This document shows, one piece after another, positions 54,256-64,000 of a stretch of 64,000 nt of DNA. The notes below the pieces were generated by a model that saw only the letters and a list, made by a program, of their open reading frames with translations, had not been told where the DNA came from and made no database searches. The stretch spans positions 2,195,715-2,259,714 of the forward strand of contig NZ_OY781873.1 of the NCBI RefSeq assembly GCF_963677075.1, given 5' to 3'. The stretch comes from an uncultured Sphaerochaeta sp. (GTDB taxonomy: Bacteria > Spirochaetota > Spirochaetia > Sphaerochaetales > Sphaerochaetaceae). Position numbers and translations under genes: made by a program. Positions within the stretch are counted from its first letter, which is position 1, and the number at the start of each line of letters is the position of its first letter.

Positions 54256-56466
54256 TTATCCTTTCTGCTCTGATGGATATTCAATACGGCGATGATCACG
54301 TCCTAGCAATGTTTGCACAAACGCATCCTCTATCTGATCAAGGTCTGTAAGGGAAAGTTGGCTGTTCTTGAGTTGGTCCCTCTCCAGTTTTCCCATGATG
54401 AGCGAGTGTACCAGTTTTTCATACTTCGAGTGGTTTGGCCGTTTCAAGGTCCGGCTGGCAGCTTCCACGCAATCAGCAAGCATTACAATGGCAGATTCAG
54501 GAAAAGCTGGTGGATTTCCATTATATTTGAAGTCATCCTCTTTTACATCCATTCCCGCAGCTTGTGCCTGGTTCTTTGCCTCATTATAGAAGAATTGAAT
54601 GATATCATTGCCATGGTGTTGGCTGATGATATCCAGCACCTCCTGAGGAAGACCTGCCTCCCTTCCCTTCTCCAATCCAAGCTTCACATGGCTCTTGATG
54701 ATTGCCGCCGAGAGGGATGGTTTGATTTCATCATGTTTGTTTTCCCCACTCTGGTTCTCGATGAAGTATTCAGGATGGTCAGCCTTCCCGATATCATGAT
54801 ACATACCACCTACTCGTGCGAGCATGGCATTTGCTCCAATGGAGCGAGCTGCATTGAAGCTCAGGTCTGCCACATTCCTGCTATGATTGTATGTTCCCTG
54901 TGCTACTGATTCCAAACGGTCTAGCACAGGGCTTGCACTGAATGCCAGCTCGCTCAGACGATACGCTGTAGGAATATTGAAGAGTTTTTCGCCCAATGGT
55001 ACGAATGCTTCCAGAAATACCAACGTGATGGTGATATTCAAAATCATCCCACCAACAAGAGGCATAACCTGGTGAAGGGGCAATACTTCCAGCATATACA
55101 GTGCAAGGGCAGCAAAACTACTGATAACACAAGCATAGAACCAATTAAATACGTCATCAATTCGCTTGATCGTATAGCGGAAGAAGTAGAGACAGACACC
55201 ACTGATGGTCAAAACGAAGAAAAACGTAATAGAACTCGACTGTTCCATCAATGTTGCATAACAAGCAAGTAGAAAGGCACTAACCAAACCTAAGCGTTTC
55301 TTGCTGGTGATATGACTGGTAAAGAGCGGTGCAAAAAATACAGGTAGATAGGAGTCCAGAAACAAAGAGGACCGTGAAGTAAAAAACAGACTGACTACAT
55401 ACATTGCCACGAGCGACAATGATACGGAAACAAGCATAAGGTTCAGATAGAGATACAATCGCTTTTCTGCATGTAGGAATTGAATAAAGACATATACAGA
55501 AACGCTTGTTGAGAGCAGGATGAAGATTGCCCTACCAATCAGTTCAAGGATCGTGTACTGAAAGCTGTTCGACCCCATCAATCGCAGCAGATCAATCTGT
55601 GAGCTGGTGACCACCGTATCCTTGGCAATGATCTTTTCTCCCCGTTCTATGGTTATCACCTGCTCGGGAATCTCTGCAGCAGCTTCCTCCCTGAGTGTCA
55701 GTGTCTCAACAGCTTCATAATCTACATTTGGGTCTAAAAGCATCTCCAGTGCATCCAGTACGAGATATGGTTGGAACTGACTATCGATAAGCTCGTACGG
55801 CTCCAGTATAGAAGACAGCTGTGAAGGAAGATTCTTTTTCGTCAGCAGCGTATCAATGGTTTGCTTGGAAAGTTCACTGCTTTCTTGTTGGAGAAGACTA
55901 TTTCTCACGAGTAGCTCCTCATAGCCTTGGGAACGAACGGTATTCACTTCCTCTTCATCAAACAATCCTCTCTCCAAGACATAGCTGCCTGTTTCTTCAA
56001 GTGCTTGCAGCAACAATTGTTGTTGGTCAGGAGCCAGCCCTGCAATTCTTTGTACAACATTACGTTCATCGGTGAGCCCTTCCTTCTCCAGGAAGGGTTT
56101 GGAGTCTATGTTTTCTTGGCGAAATAGAGCAAGAAAATTATCCAAACGCCTGCTGGTAATGGTAGATGATCTGAGTGAGTAACTGAAATACGGTAGTACT
56201 TCCTGCATTCGTTGTTCTATGAGCTTTTGTGTTTGTTCATCATCAATGTATTGGAAACTGCTTGTAGCAAAAATATCCTCACTGGAGAGTTCACCCTCTG
56301 TATATCGTAATCCCAAGTCCTTGAGACCCGATCCACTGGAGTGAGTACTTAAAAGCGGTACCACCATTGCCAGAAAAACGGTAAGCACCATTAAAATGAG
56401 AGAAAGTTGTTGTTGAAGCTCACGTTTTTTCTGTTTGCGTTCAGAAATTTGCATTTTCTTAATCAT
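54256..56466 (-). CDS. pgpH: 7TM-HD family phosphohydrolase (PgpH-like)
   Basis: PgpH-type proteins degrade cyclic di-AMP in other bacteria. An N-terminal helix (~20-40) anchors an extracytoplasmic domain (~45-300), followed by about seven transmembrane helices (~310-510). The cytoplasmic HD domain has HSRNVADLSFNAARSIG, GGMYHDIGKADHPEYF, IKSHVKLGLEKGREAGLP and QHHGNDIIQFFYNEA. ATG 56466 overlaps the phoH stop by 4 nt. Length is 736 aa, typical. Cyclic di-AMP as substrate is inferred from the family; no cyclase gene is in the window. Confidence 0.88.
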   Translation of the reverse strand: MIKKMQISERKQKKRELQQQLSLILMVLTVFLAMVVPLLSTHSSGSGLKDLGLRYTEGELSSEDIFATSSFQYIDDEQTQKLIEQRMQEVLPYFSYSLRSSTITSRRLDNFLALFRQENIDSKPFLEKEGLTDERNVVQRIAGLAPDQQQLLLQALEETGSYVLERGLFDEEEVNTVRSQGYEELLVRNSLLQQESSELSKQTIDTLLTKKNLPSQLSSILEPYELIDSQFQPYLVLDALEMLLDPNVDYEAVETLTLREEAAAEIPEQVITIERGEKIIAKDTVVTSSQIDLLRLMGSNSFQYTILELIGRAIFILLSTSVSVYVFIQFLHAEKRLYLYLNLMLVSVSLSLVAMYVVSLFFTSRSSLFLDSYLPVFFAPLFTSHITSKKRLGLVSAFLLACYATLMEQSSSITFFFVLTISGVCLYFFRYTIKRIDDVFNWFYACVISSFAALALYMLEVLPLHQVMPLVGGMILNITITLVFLEAFVPLGEKLFNIPTAYRLSELAFSASPVLDRLESVAQGTYNHSRNVADLSFNAARSIGANAMLARVGGMYHDIGKADHPEYFIENQSGENKHDEIKPSLSAAIIKSHVKLGLEKGREAGLPQEVLDIISQHHGNDIIQFFYNEAKNQAQAAGMDVKEDDFKYNGNPPAFPESAIVMLADCVEAASRTLKRPNHSKYEKLVHSLIMGKLERDQLKNSQLSLTDLDQIEDAFVQTLLGRDHRRIEYPSEQKG

Positions 56467-57431
56467 GATTTTTCGTTCCCCTCATCCCCTGCATACGCAT
56501 TAACAATATGCTGTACAATTCGGGAGCGTACCACATCGCGAGAATCGAAACGTATGAAATCGAGCCCAGCAATTCCTTGCAATATCTGCATTGCATGGAT
56601 CAATCCACTATCTTTGTGCCTGGGAAGGTCAACCTGGCTGATATCTCCTGTGATAATTGCATTGGCATTTTCGCCTAGACGGGTGAGGAACATCTTCATC
56701 TGTTCCTTGGTGGTATTCTGTGCTTCATCAAGAATGACTGTCGCATTCTGCAGACTTCTTCCTCTCATATAAGCAAGAGGGGCGATCTCAATGCTCCCAT
56801 TCTCTTCCAAACGCCTGATATTCTGTATGCTGACCATGGCTTCCATTGCATCGTAGAGCGGTCTTAGGTATGGGTTGATCTTCTGGGCAAGATCACCAGG
56901 CAAAAAGCCTAGGCTCTCCCCTGCTTCAACAATCGGTCGGGTAAGGATGATTTTGTGTTTCTTCCCACTCAACAACTGCCCAAGTGCATAGGCTACTGCC
57001 AAGAAAGTTTTTCCAGTACCCGCAGGACCGATACCGAAAACAATCTGGTTCTCCATCATGCTTTTTATGTATTGCTCCTGCATCCGACTCTTGGGATAGG
57101 CAAAACGATTATGCACCATAATATATGGTTTTTCCCATTGGTCACTGGAGAGTAGTTCCTGGATTGGTTGGTCGCTTTTCATGCCCTGATATTCCATGAA
57201 AATTTCTGTTTCACTGAAATAGTGCTGATTCTCTGCAAGTTTCTGCAAACGTGCCATCAAGGAGAGAAATCGGTTGGAGACTTGTTCATCTTTGCTCAGA
57301 CAAGAAAGCGAATTGCCTTTTACGAACAAATCACATCCAAGCAACGCCTCTAAATAGGGAAGATTCCGATCATTGATACCCAGCACCCGTTCCATCTGTT
57401 CTTCATTGGAAAATTCCACACTTCTATCCAT
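56463..57431 (-). CDS. phoH: PhoH-like ATPase
   Basis: A PhoH/PhoL-type P-loop ATPase associated with RNA metabolism. Walker A is GPAGTGKTFLA and Walker B is VILDEAQNTT. LTRPIVEAGESLGFLPGDLAQKINPYLRPLYD, and then ITGDISQVDLPR, are diagnostic. I start at ATG 57431, with AGGA 6 bases upstream; the open frame to 57485 overlaps the upstream gene. Length is 322 aa. It begins 8 bp after the LptD-like stop. Confidence 0.93.
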   Translation of the reverse strand: MDRSVEFSNEEQMERVLGINDRNLPYLEALLGCDLFVKGNSLSCLSKDEQVSNRFLSLMARLQKLAENQHYFSETEIFMEYQGMKSDQPIQELLSSDQWEKPYIMVHNRFAYPKSRMQEQYIKSMMENQIVFGIGPAGTGKTFLAVAYALGQLLSGKKHKIILTRPIVEAGESLGFLPGDLAQKINPYLRPLYDAMEAMVSIQNIRRLEENGSIEIAPLAYMRGRSLQNATVILDEAQNTTKEQMKMFLTRLGENANAIITGDISQVDLPRHKDSGLIHAMQILQGIAGLDFIRFDSRDVVRSRIVQHIVNAYAGDEGNEKS

Positions 57432-57439
57432 GCATAATC

Positions 57440-60400
57440 CTATGAGGAGGATGAACGCATCCAAACACTGTTGTCCTGCGTCCATGTCTCTTCCACATCC
57501 AGCTCGGGAATCGTATTCCAGGTAAGGTAGACTGAAACCGTTGGAACCCAGCTGTATTGGTTGTTCGATAATACAACACTTCCGCTGTATTTACAATTCA
57601 GTGACCAATCTTCAAGGTCATGGACCAACATAATGGAGAGCTCACTGAGGTTGAATTGCGTATTGTATCTTCCATCTCCACTGAAGTCAAAGCTTCTCAG
57701 CAGATCCTGCCAAAGCAGGGAGTAAGAGAATGTATCATCAACATCGTAATAGTGGAAGAACCCGGTATTTGTGCTTTTTGCAGCAAGTGTTATATCCAAA
57801 AACTCAGCAATTTGCAGTCGTGCTGATGCCATTATCGAGAAGGAGCTTGCGTATCGGTCCTGATAAAAGAACTTCAGGGAAGAGTCAATACCCAATGTCA
57901 GGGCAATACGTCTCTTCCACCACCTGAGTTGTATATCCTTCCCTGCAACATCAATCTGTAGTTTCTCAGCTTGCAAGTCTGACGCCTCCCCCTTTAATGC
58001 ATATGTTACCTTGAGATGGGGAATCGCTGCATCATAGGTAATATGATCAAAATAGTTTGTTTTCCCATCACTGGTAAGGAACGAGAATGAAAATCTCTGT
58101 GTCATAGTGAGAAAGGATGAAAAGAACTGTTCCTTGATTGTTCCTTCAAGATGCATGGCCTCTTCCCAGGAAGTAGTGGTCCTCGTAAAATCGTATGACC
58201 CAGATAGAGAAACAGAAAGTGGTTTCGTGGTATAGGCAAATGATGATTTCAAGGTATCCTTGCGTAGAGATGACTCATATTCGCTGAAGAGTAGGGATGA
58301 GGAGATTGAGAGCGGTCCCATAACATATTTCAATCCTGGTAGTAGGCTCTGCTTTACTGGATAGATACTTGCAGTAACACTAGGCGTTATGGTTGCTTCC
58401 CCAAGAGGGAAAGACTGTTGGTAGCGGACCTGATGCACTGTCACAGACTCATCGTCAAACGCATACTCTTGCTTGATACTCTCTACTGGGCTACCGAGGG
58501 GTTTCTTGTAGTTCTCCTGATAACGATACAGTCGTTGGCTCAAGGTATAGGTCAGGCCAATAGAGGGAACAGCAACCGTATTTACATTGAAGAGTTGATA
58601 TGCGTAGCTTTTATAGATGCTCTTGCTCTGGTCTTCCAGGAAGGTAAGCTGTGGAAGCAATTCACTCGAGATCGTAAAGAGCTTGGTATTCGGCGAAGCT
58701 TTCAGTGCAATAGACCCTTTTGTAAGGCTGTAAAGATATGCTTCATCCCAATCAATCACACCAAGCGTTGCATTAAGGGTATGGGTAACCTTCTGGTCTA
58801 GGGAGTAGGACAGGGATATCAACTTCTCAGACACTTCTGATGAAACGTCACCGTTCGCAAAGGTGATTTTGTATGCCTCAGGCAACAAGATATCTTTTTT
58901 CTTTTCTTCAACTGATTCCTTGCTTTCCGATGTTTTAGGTTTTTTAGAGGAATAATCAAGCAAAGTGCCTTTGAGATTTAGAGAAAAAAGAGGAAGATGC
59001 ATCTGTTGCAATACATAGGAGTAGGCAGGGCCTTCATCCTGCCATTTGAAGAGCGCATCAGCTTCGAGATTGGAGATATTCAATGAAGAAATATATGGCG
59101 AAAGAGTACTGGTTGGAAGCGAGAATGATCCCTTCATCTTCCAAGTAAAACCGGTGATGTCTGATCGGTAGGTTGTGGGAAATTCCTGATTCTTTCCCAG
59201 CAATGCATCAAAGGAAAATGAGGTAAGTCGATTTCCATACATGCTGAGCACCTTTGGGTCAGAATAGAGGGGCATTGATATATCGAGCTTCGCCCATGTG
59301 GTGCTTAGTTTAACTCCCTGGTTAAGATAGTAGCGGTTGTATCCTACATCAGAATAGAGCGCTAATGGACTTGTCCCCAAGGGATATAACGCGAATGCAG
59401 AGAGGGAGTTGAATATTAGGCGTTTTGAGAAGAACGTTGTCTTGCTGTCATAGCCTGCATGCAATCCCGCGCTCTCATAGGCATCGAAGAAGAATGTAAG
59501 ATAGGAATCGGTTTCCTTTGCCCAGGACTGTACCGCAGAAAGTTCTCCAGTATTCGTATAGAGAACCTTCCCTGGGGACTTTGGTCCTTCATCAGGAGAA
59601 CTTAACAGCTTGGTTATACTCGATTGTTCACTCTCCTCGAATTTTGGATATGATCCATATACTTCCCACGTTGTAGAAACAAACATTCCACGGTCACTGG
59701 TGAATCCGAGAGCAGGGTTGCCCACCATCCGGTTTCCAGGGAAAAAGAAAAAAGGCGTCCAGAAAACAGGAACCCGACCAAGATACAAGGCAGCGTCATG
59801 AACCATGAGATCACCACCTGAGAGAAAGCTTAGTCGATCAGCCCTGATGGATGAGAGAGGATCCACCGCACGTGTCCCTATTTGCCCATCCTGATAATAT
59901 ATTCCACCATCAGTACCTTGGTATGTGATAAGGCTTCCAGAGGTATAGATACTGACATTCTCATCCTCACTGTTCTCACGATCACTCTTGGTAGTTGCCC
60001 CGCTGATGGTCAGTGTCTCATCCGACCAATCGAAGGTTACGATGCTTCCTTCTATCGCTTGCAAGGCAGCATCAGCACCCCTATCCTCAAACAACACAGA
60101 ACCTGAAGCGGTAAGCAAGGTATGGGAGAGGTCAATGAGCACATTCTGTGCCCTAAGTTGTTTAGGCTCCTGTTTTCCCTCTCCTACAAATGAGACGATG
60201 ACATCTCCTGAAAGCGTGAGAAGAGAGGAATCAGCATCTGTATGCATTATTCTAGCTTGTGTGATCTCAAGTCTATATGAGCTCTCCTCTTCATCGGAGG
60301 TTATGCGACTATGCTTAATCGAATGATATTCGTACAGTGCTTCACGGATAGCAGCAGGGTTATCTGCCCCAATACCCCTAAGCTCAGCCATCTCGATGAG

Positions 60401-60535
60401 CTCTTCGTCACTGGCACGTTCGATACGCAAGGCAAGCAACAAGGAAGTATCTTGGGCATAGAGAAACTGGCTCCCCAAAATAAGTAGAGCCAGAATCATC
60501 AGTATTGGTAATCTGTGTTTCTCAACCTTTTTCAT
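57440..60535 (-). CDS. lptD: LptD-like outer-membrane assembly protein (1031 aa)
   Basis: LptD homologues deliver lipopolysaccharide or related glycolipids to the outer leaflet. Residues 1-28 are a signal peptide (ending LGSQFLYAQ). Residues ~85-230 are an OstA/LptA-like beta-jellyroll ([40 protein letters not shown]). [20 protein letters not shown] plus [17 protein letters not shown] match the LptD junction, and a large Tyr/Ser/Phe-rich barrel fills the rest. It overlaps uvrA by 14 bp. The family is fairly clear, but whether this organism makes LPS is not known from the window. Confidence 0.82.
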   Translation of the reverse strand: MKKVEKHRLPILMILALLILGSQFLYAQDTSLLLALRIERASDEELIEMAELRGIGADNPAAIREALYEYHSIKHSRITSDEEESSYRLEITQARIMHTDADSSLLTLSGDVIVSFVGEGKQEPKQLRAQNVLIDLSHTLLTASGSVLFEDRGADAALQAIEGSIVTFDWSDETLTISGATTKSDRENSEDENVSIYTSGSLITYQGTDGGIYYQDGQIGTRAVDPLSSIRADRLSFLSGGDLMVHDAALYLGRVPVFWTPFFFFPGNRMVGNPALGFTSDRGMFVSTTWEVYGSYPKFEESEQSSITKLLSSPDEGPKSPGKVLYTNTGELSAVQSWAKETDSYLTFFFDAYESAGLHAGYDSKTTFFSKRLIFNSLSAFALYPLGTSPLALYSDVGYNRYYLNQGVKLSTTWAKLDISMPLYSDPKVLSMYGNRLTSFSFDALLGKNQEFPTTYRSDITGFTWKMKGSFSLPTSTLSPYISSLNISNLEADALFKWQDEGPAYSYVLQQMHLPLFSLNLKGTLLDYSSKKPKTSESKESVEEKKKDILLPEAYKITFANGDVSSEVSEKLISLSYSLDQKVTHTLNATLGVIDWDEAYLYSLTKGSIALKASPNTKLFTISSELLPQLTFLEDQSKSIYKSYAYQLFNVNTVAVPSIGLTYTLSQRLYRYQENYKKPLGSPVESIKQEYAFDDESVTVHQVRYQQSFPLGEATITPSVTASIYPVKQSLLPGLKYVMGPLSISSSLLFSEYESSLRKDTLKSSFAYTTKPLSVSLSGSYDFTRTTTSWEEAMHLEGTIKEQFFSSFLTMTQRFSFSFLTSDGKTNYFDHITYDAAIPHLKVTYALKGEASDLQAEKLQIDVAGKDIQLRWWKRRIALTLGIDSSLKFFYQDRYASSFSIMASARLQIAEFLDITLAAKSTNTGFFHYYDVDDTFSYSLLWQDLLRSFDFSGDGRYNTQFNLSELSIMLVHDLEDWSLNCKYSGSVVLSNNQYSWVPTVSVYLTWNTIPELDVEETWTQDNSVWMRSSSS

Positions 60536-63359
60536 GCAACATCTGAGCTAAATAATACCCTGTGTGGGATTCCTTGCATAGTGCAAGTTGCTCAGGAGTT
60601 CCTGTTGCTACAACCATTCCACCCCCATCTCCTCCTTCTGGACCAAGATCAATGAGGTGATCTGCTTGCATGATGACATCAAGGTTGTGCTCGATGAGCA
60701 CTACCGTATTCCCTGCATCTACCAATCTATTCAATACTTCCATCAACTTCTTGACATCTGCAAAGTGAAGTCCTGTGGTCGGCTCATCCAGAACGTACAA
60801 CGTCTTCCCTGTTCCCACCTTAGAAAGTTCAAGGCTGAGTTTCACACGTTGTGCTTCCCCTCCGCTGAGGGTAAGGGCACTTTGCCCAAGCTTTACATAC
60901 TCAAGGCCAACTGACTGCAGTGTGTCTATCTTTCGTTTAATCCTGGGAATTGCACTAAAGAACTCGCTTGCCTCTTCAATGGTCATTTCCAAAACATCAT
61001 GGATGTTCTTGCCTTTGTAATGGACTGCCAGTGTCTCCTTGTTGAATCGTTTGCCATGACATACATCACAGGTTACATAGACATCAGGCAGAAAGTTCAT
61101 CTCTATCTTCAGGTTCCCATCACCGTGGCAGTTCTCACATCTTCCCCCTGCAACATTGAAGCTGAATCGGCCACTCTTGTATCCTTTAGCCTTGCTCTCC
61201 GGCAAGGAGGCGAACAGTTCTCTGATAGCGGTAAAGACCCCAACATACGTAGCAGGATTGCTGCGGGGAGTACGTCCGATGGGGCTCTGGTCGATGTTGA
61301 TCACCTTATCGATATGTCTAGCCCCACTGATATCACTGAAACCGTCATAATTCGCTTTTTTGTTCGCCATTTGGCGTTTCACTGCAGGAAGCAGGACTTC
61401 ATTCAACAAGGAGCTCTTTCCACTTCCTGAAACACCGGTGAGTACTATAAGTTTTCCAAGGGGGAAATCAACATCCACTGACTTGAGATTGTTCTTGTTG
61501 GCACCTTTTACGCTGATCACTTTCCCAGAACCTTTCCGTCTCTTGGATGGGATGGCCATGGATAAGGTACCGGCAAGGTACTGTCCGGTGATACTTTCAG
61601 GATTAAGTTCCACTTCCTCAGGTCTTCCCTCAGCTATGATATACCCGCCATGGACACCTGCGCCCGGTCCAAGGTCAACCAGGTAGTCAGCCTCTCTAAT
61701 GGTAGCCTCATCATGTTCAACCACCAAAACAGTATTGCCGATATCCCGCAAATGCTTGAGTGTATCGATGAGCTTCTGATTATCCCTTTGATGTAATCCT
61801 ATGGACGGCTCGTCCAATACATAGAGTACACCACTAAGTGCAGATCCAATTTGGGTTGCAAGACGGATACGTTGTGCTTCTCCTCCACTGAGGGTGGCAC
61901 TGCTTCTGTCGAGTGTCAGATAGTCAAGGCCGACATTTCTAAGGAATGTAAGCCTGCTCCTGATTTCCTTGAGTACCTGATTGGAAATCATGATCTCCTG
62001 ATCACTTAAGGTGAGGTCATTGAAGAAAGCGTGCGCCTTCTTAACAGAGAGGCGGGTTGCTTCCATGATATTCATATCATGGATTGTCACTGCTAGCGCT
62101 TCTTGACGTAGACGATCACCATGACATACCGGGCATACCTTGGTTGTCTGGAAACTGTTCATCCACATCTTGATCTGCATACTGTTTGTTTCATAATACC
62201 TGCGTTGCAGATCAGGAATAATGCCAGGGAATGGTTTTTCTACCCGGTACGTTTGATTGCTCTTCTCCCGTTCATACTCAACAAATACTCGTTCCTTGGT
62301 ACCATAGAGCAATGCATTGATGGTCTCATCTGGCAGTTTGCTGAATGGGGTATCAAGGGTGAAATGTAAGTGCTTGGCAAGTGCTTCAACCAGAGACCTG
62401 GACCATTTTGCATCGGGGTTCATCGTGGCGATGGCACCTTTATTGAAGCTCTTTGAATAGTCAGGGATAATAAGATCCGGGTCAAATTCTGTCTTGATCC
62501 CGAGTCCATTACATTCTGGACAAGCTCCATAGGGATTATTGAAACTGAACAAGCGTGGTTCGAGGTCAGGCAGGGTAATGCCGCAGTGGGGACAGCTGTT
62601 ACGCTCACTGAAAACCTCTTCGTAACTTTCTTCCCCGTTTTCCCCGAGAAAAGTCACTTTCACCAGACCTTGCGTCATCTCGTTTGAGGTCTCGATACTG
62701 GAGGCAAGCCTGGATCGGATATCCCTACTGAGAATCAAACGATCAACGACAATATCGATGGAGTGCTTGAATTGTTTTTCCAAGACAATCTGCTCATCAA
62801 GATTGAGCATTTTTCCATCAACCTTTACACGTTGGAATCCTGCTGTACGGGCATCCTCAAAAACTTTCTTGAACTCCCCTTTTCTTCCAATCGCAACAGG
62901 GGCGCTTACAATGATTCTTGTACCATCCTCTGCCTTGAAAATGGCATCAATGATCTGGTCTACACTCATCTCACTGATTTCTCGACCGCAGACATGACAG
63001 TGTGGTTTCCCTACTCTTGCCCACAACAGTCTGAAATAGTCATATATTTCAGTGACGGTACCAACGGTTGAACGAGGATTACGATGTGTTGATTTCTGCT
63101 CGATTGCAATTGCCGGGCTGAGCCCTTCCATATAATCCACATCAGGCTTGTCCAATTTATCAAGAAACATCCTGGCGTAAGAACTCAGACTTTCTACATA
63201 GCGTCTCTGACCCTCGGCAAAAATGGTGTCAAAAGCCAAGGAGCTCTTTCCACTTCCAGAGAGACCACTGATAACGATCAACTGATCTTTTTTCAATTCA
63301 AGGTCGATGTTTTTCAGGTTGTGCTCCCTGGCACCCTTGATTATCAACGTATTATGCAT
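60522..63359 (-). CDS. uvrA: Excinuclease ABC subunit A
   Basis: UvrA is the damage-sensing ATPase of nucleotide excision repair. The first Walker A is [14 protein letters not shown] and the second [14 protein letters not shown]. Signatures are [17 protein letters not shown] and [16 protein letters not shown]. Zinc ligands appear as CPHC...CPEC and CENC...CDVC. ATG 63359 has GGAAG 9 bases upstream, inside ispG; TTG 63365 is less likely. Length is 945 aa, as in E. coli. It overlaps ispG by 8 nt and lptD by 14 nt. Confidence 0.97.
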   Translation of the reverse strand: MHNTLIIKGAREHNLKNIDLELKKDQLIVISGLSGSGKSSLAFDTIFAEGQRRYVESLSSYARMFLDKLDKPDVDYMEGLSPAIAIEQKSTHRNPRSTVGTVTEIYDYFRLLWARVGKPHCHVCGREISEMSVDQIIDAIFKAEDGTRIIVSAPVAIGRKGEFKKVFEDARTAGFQRVKVDGKMLNLDEQIVLEKQFKHSIDIVVDRLILSRDIRSRLASSIETSNEMTQGLVKVTFLGENGEESYEEVFSERNSCPHCGITLPDLEPRLFSFNNPYGACPECNGLGIKTEFDPDLIIPDYSKSFNKGAIATMNPDAKWSRSLVEALAKHLHFTLDTPFSKLPDETINALLYGTKERVFVEYEREKSNQTYRVEKPFPGIIPDLQRRYYETNSMQIKMWMNSFQTTKVCPVCHGDRLRQEALAVTIHDMNIMEATRLSVKKAHAFFNDLTLSDQEIMISNQVLKEIRSRLTFLRNVGLDYLTLDRSSATLSGGEAQRIRLATQIGSALSGVLYVLDEPSIGLHQRDNQKLIDTLKHLRDIGNTVLVVEHDEATIREADYLVDLGPGAGVHGGYIIAEGRPEEVELNPESITGQYLAGTLSMAIPSKRRKGSGKVISVKGANKNNLKSVDVDFPLGKLIVLTGVSGSGKSSLLNEVLLPAVKRQMANKKANYDGFSDISGARHIDKVINIDQSPIGRTPRSNPATYVGVFTAIRELFASLPESKAKGYKSGRFSFNVAGGRCENCHGDGNLKIEMNFLPDVYVTCDVCHGKRFNKETLAVHYKGKNIHDVLEMTIEEASEFFSAIPRIKRKIDTLQSVGLEYVKLGQSALTLSGGEAQRVKLSLELSKVGTGKTLYVLDEPTTGLHFADVKKLMEVLNRLVDAGNTVVLIEHNLDVIMQADHLIDLGPEGGDGGGMVVATGTPEQLALCKESHTGYYLAQMLHEKG

Positions 63360-64000
63360 GTTCAATTGCTTCCATCAAAGCAGCCTTTGCTTCCTGCTGC
63401 GTTACTTTTTTCACCAATTTCCCTTTTTCATAGAGAAATATACTATTGCCAAGACCAGTAATAGCCAAATCGGCTGCTTTTGCTTCACCAGGACCATTGA
63501 CCTGGCAACCCATGATGGCAACGGTCAGATCCTTATCGATGGTGAGGAGATCTTGTTCTACGGATGCCAGGAATCCCTGGGAATCAAAACTATGTCTGCC
63601 ACAACGAGGACAACTTACAATCCTGATGCCTTTCTTTCTCATCCCCAAGGTTCTCAGCAGCTCAACACCTGCCTGGACTTCGCTCTCAATATCACCTGTA
63701 ATACTGATGCGCAGGGTATTGCCGATTCCCTCGCTGAGAAGTTGACCTAATGCCCATGTAGAGCGAGTAACTGCAGATATTACCGAACCGGCCTCGGTAA
63801 CTCCAAGATGCAGTGGGTAGGGACTCTGGGAAGCAAACAGCCGATTTGCTTTCATGGTAAGATCTGTATCACTTGCCTTCAGGGAGATTACTGTGTTGGT
63901 AAAGCCCCATTGCTCAAACCAGGACAGGTATTCAAGAGCCGTATTGGTCATCAGTACTTCTGTAGGATCGTTTCCACGTGGTAAGGATCCACTGTTCAGG
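63352..64000 (-). CDS. ispG: 4-hydroxy-3-methylbut-2-enyl diphosphate synthase (5' end outside window)
   Basis: IspG (GcpE) is the iron-sulfur enzyme of the non-mevalonate isoprenoid pathway. The visible C-terminal 215 codons include [20 protein letters not shown] and [14 protein letters not shown]. Cluster cysteines lie in [11 protein letters not shown] and [20 protein letters not shown]. The frame stays open to base 64000, so the N-terminal part is beyond the window. Its stop overlaps the uvrA start. Confidence 0.94.
   Translation of the reverse strand, partial: LNSGSLPRGNDPTEVLMTNTALEYLSWFEQWGFTNTVISLKASDTDLTMKANRLFASQSPYPLHLGVTEAGSVISAVTRSTWALGQLLSEGIGNTLRISITGDIESEVQAGVELLRTLGMRKKGIRIVSCPRCGRHSFDSQGFLASVEQDLLTIDKDLTVAIMGCQVNGPGEAKAADLAITGLGNSIFLYEKGKLVKKVTQQEAKAALMEAIEHA

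Overview
The window reads as one contiguous piece of a spirochaete chromosome, most likely from Sphaerochaeta or a close relative. This assignment rests on recognised protein families and general resemblance, not on a database search. Support comes from a diderm envelope set (BamA, TamB, an LptD-like barrel), a small beta-barrel resembling the Treponema TP0733 family, ribose-type and Ugp-type sugar ABC transporters, and moderate G+C. Most genes lie on the minus strand in tight operons with 1-20 nt gaps or 4-nt stop/start overlaps.

Layout. 1-6931: bamA (3' end outside the window) behind a very large tamB. 7081-7686: tmk, with an altered P-loop. 7683-12897: queA, ruvB, ruvA, ruvC and yebC, then hemW. 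12897-15892: lepB, diverging from a membrane-anchored FGE/sulfatase-modifying-factor-like protein and smpB, ending at a clear terminator. 15950-16556: an A/T-dominated non-coding stretch with two perfect palindromes in front of a solitary tyrosine recombinase (16557-17771). 17930-24989: a phosphoesterase, a Na+/Ca2+ exchanger-like protein, a CPBP protease, and sbcC/sbcD. 25178-25552: tmRNA with its own promoter and terminator.

25654-33230: a ribose-type ABC transporter (binding protein, permease, tandem ATPase), preceded in transcription order by a response regulator, a histidine kinase with almost no extracytoplasmic domain, and a tandem ABC protein that has lost both ATP sites. 33268-36253: sirtuin, miaB, folD. 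36430-38144: a small outer-membrane barrel and a lipoprotein. 38214-39437: hicA, hicB and a SecB-like chaperone, which together look like a toxin-antitoxin-chaperone (TAC) operon with a palindromic operator. 39701-44513: a Ugp-like glycerophosphodiester uptake and hydrolysis operon plus an exported metallo-beta-lactamase-fold hydrolase. 44704-45958: a YesL/DUF624 membrane protein and a divergent unknown anchored protein.

45965-52905: housekeeping genes (phosphoribosyltransferase, map, nusB, PPIase, flavodoxin, secG, tpiA, pgk, gap), including an exact 130-bp tandem duplication at 48841-49100. 52986-64000: corC-like, ybeY, pgpH-like, phoH, lptD-like, uvrA and ispG (5' end outside the window).

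The points most worth following are the HicAB-SecB operon, the kinase/regulator/ATPase-dead ABC cassette next to the sugar transporter, the fresh tandem duplication upstream of the PPIase, and the recombinase with its A/T-rich palindromic flank.
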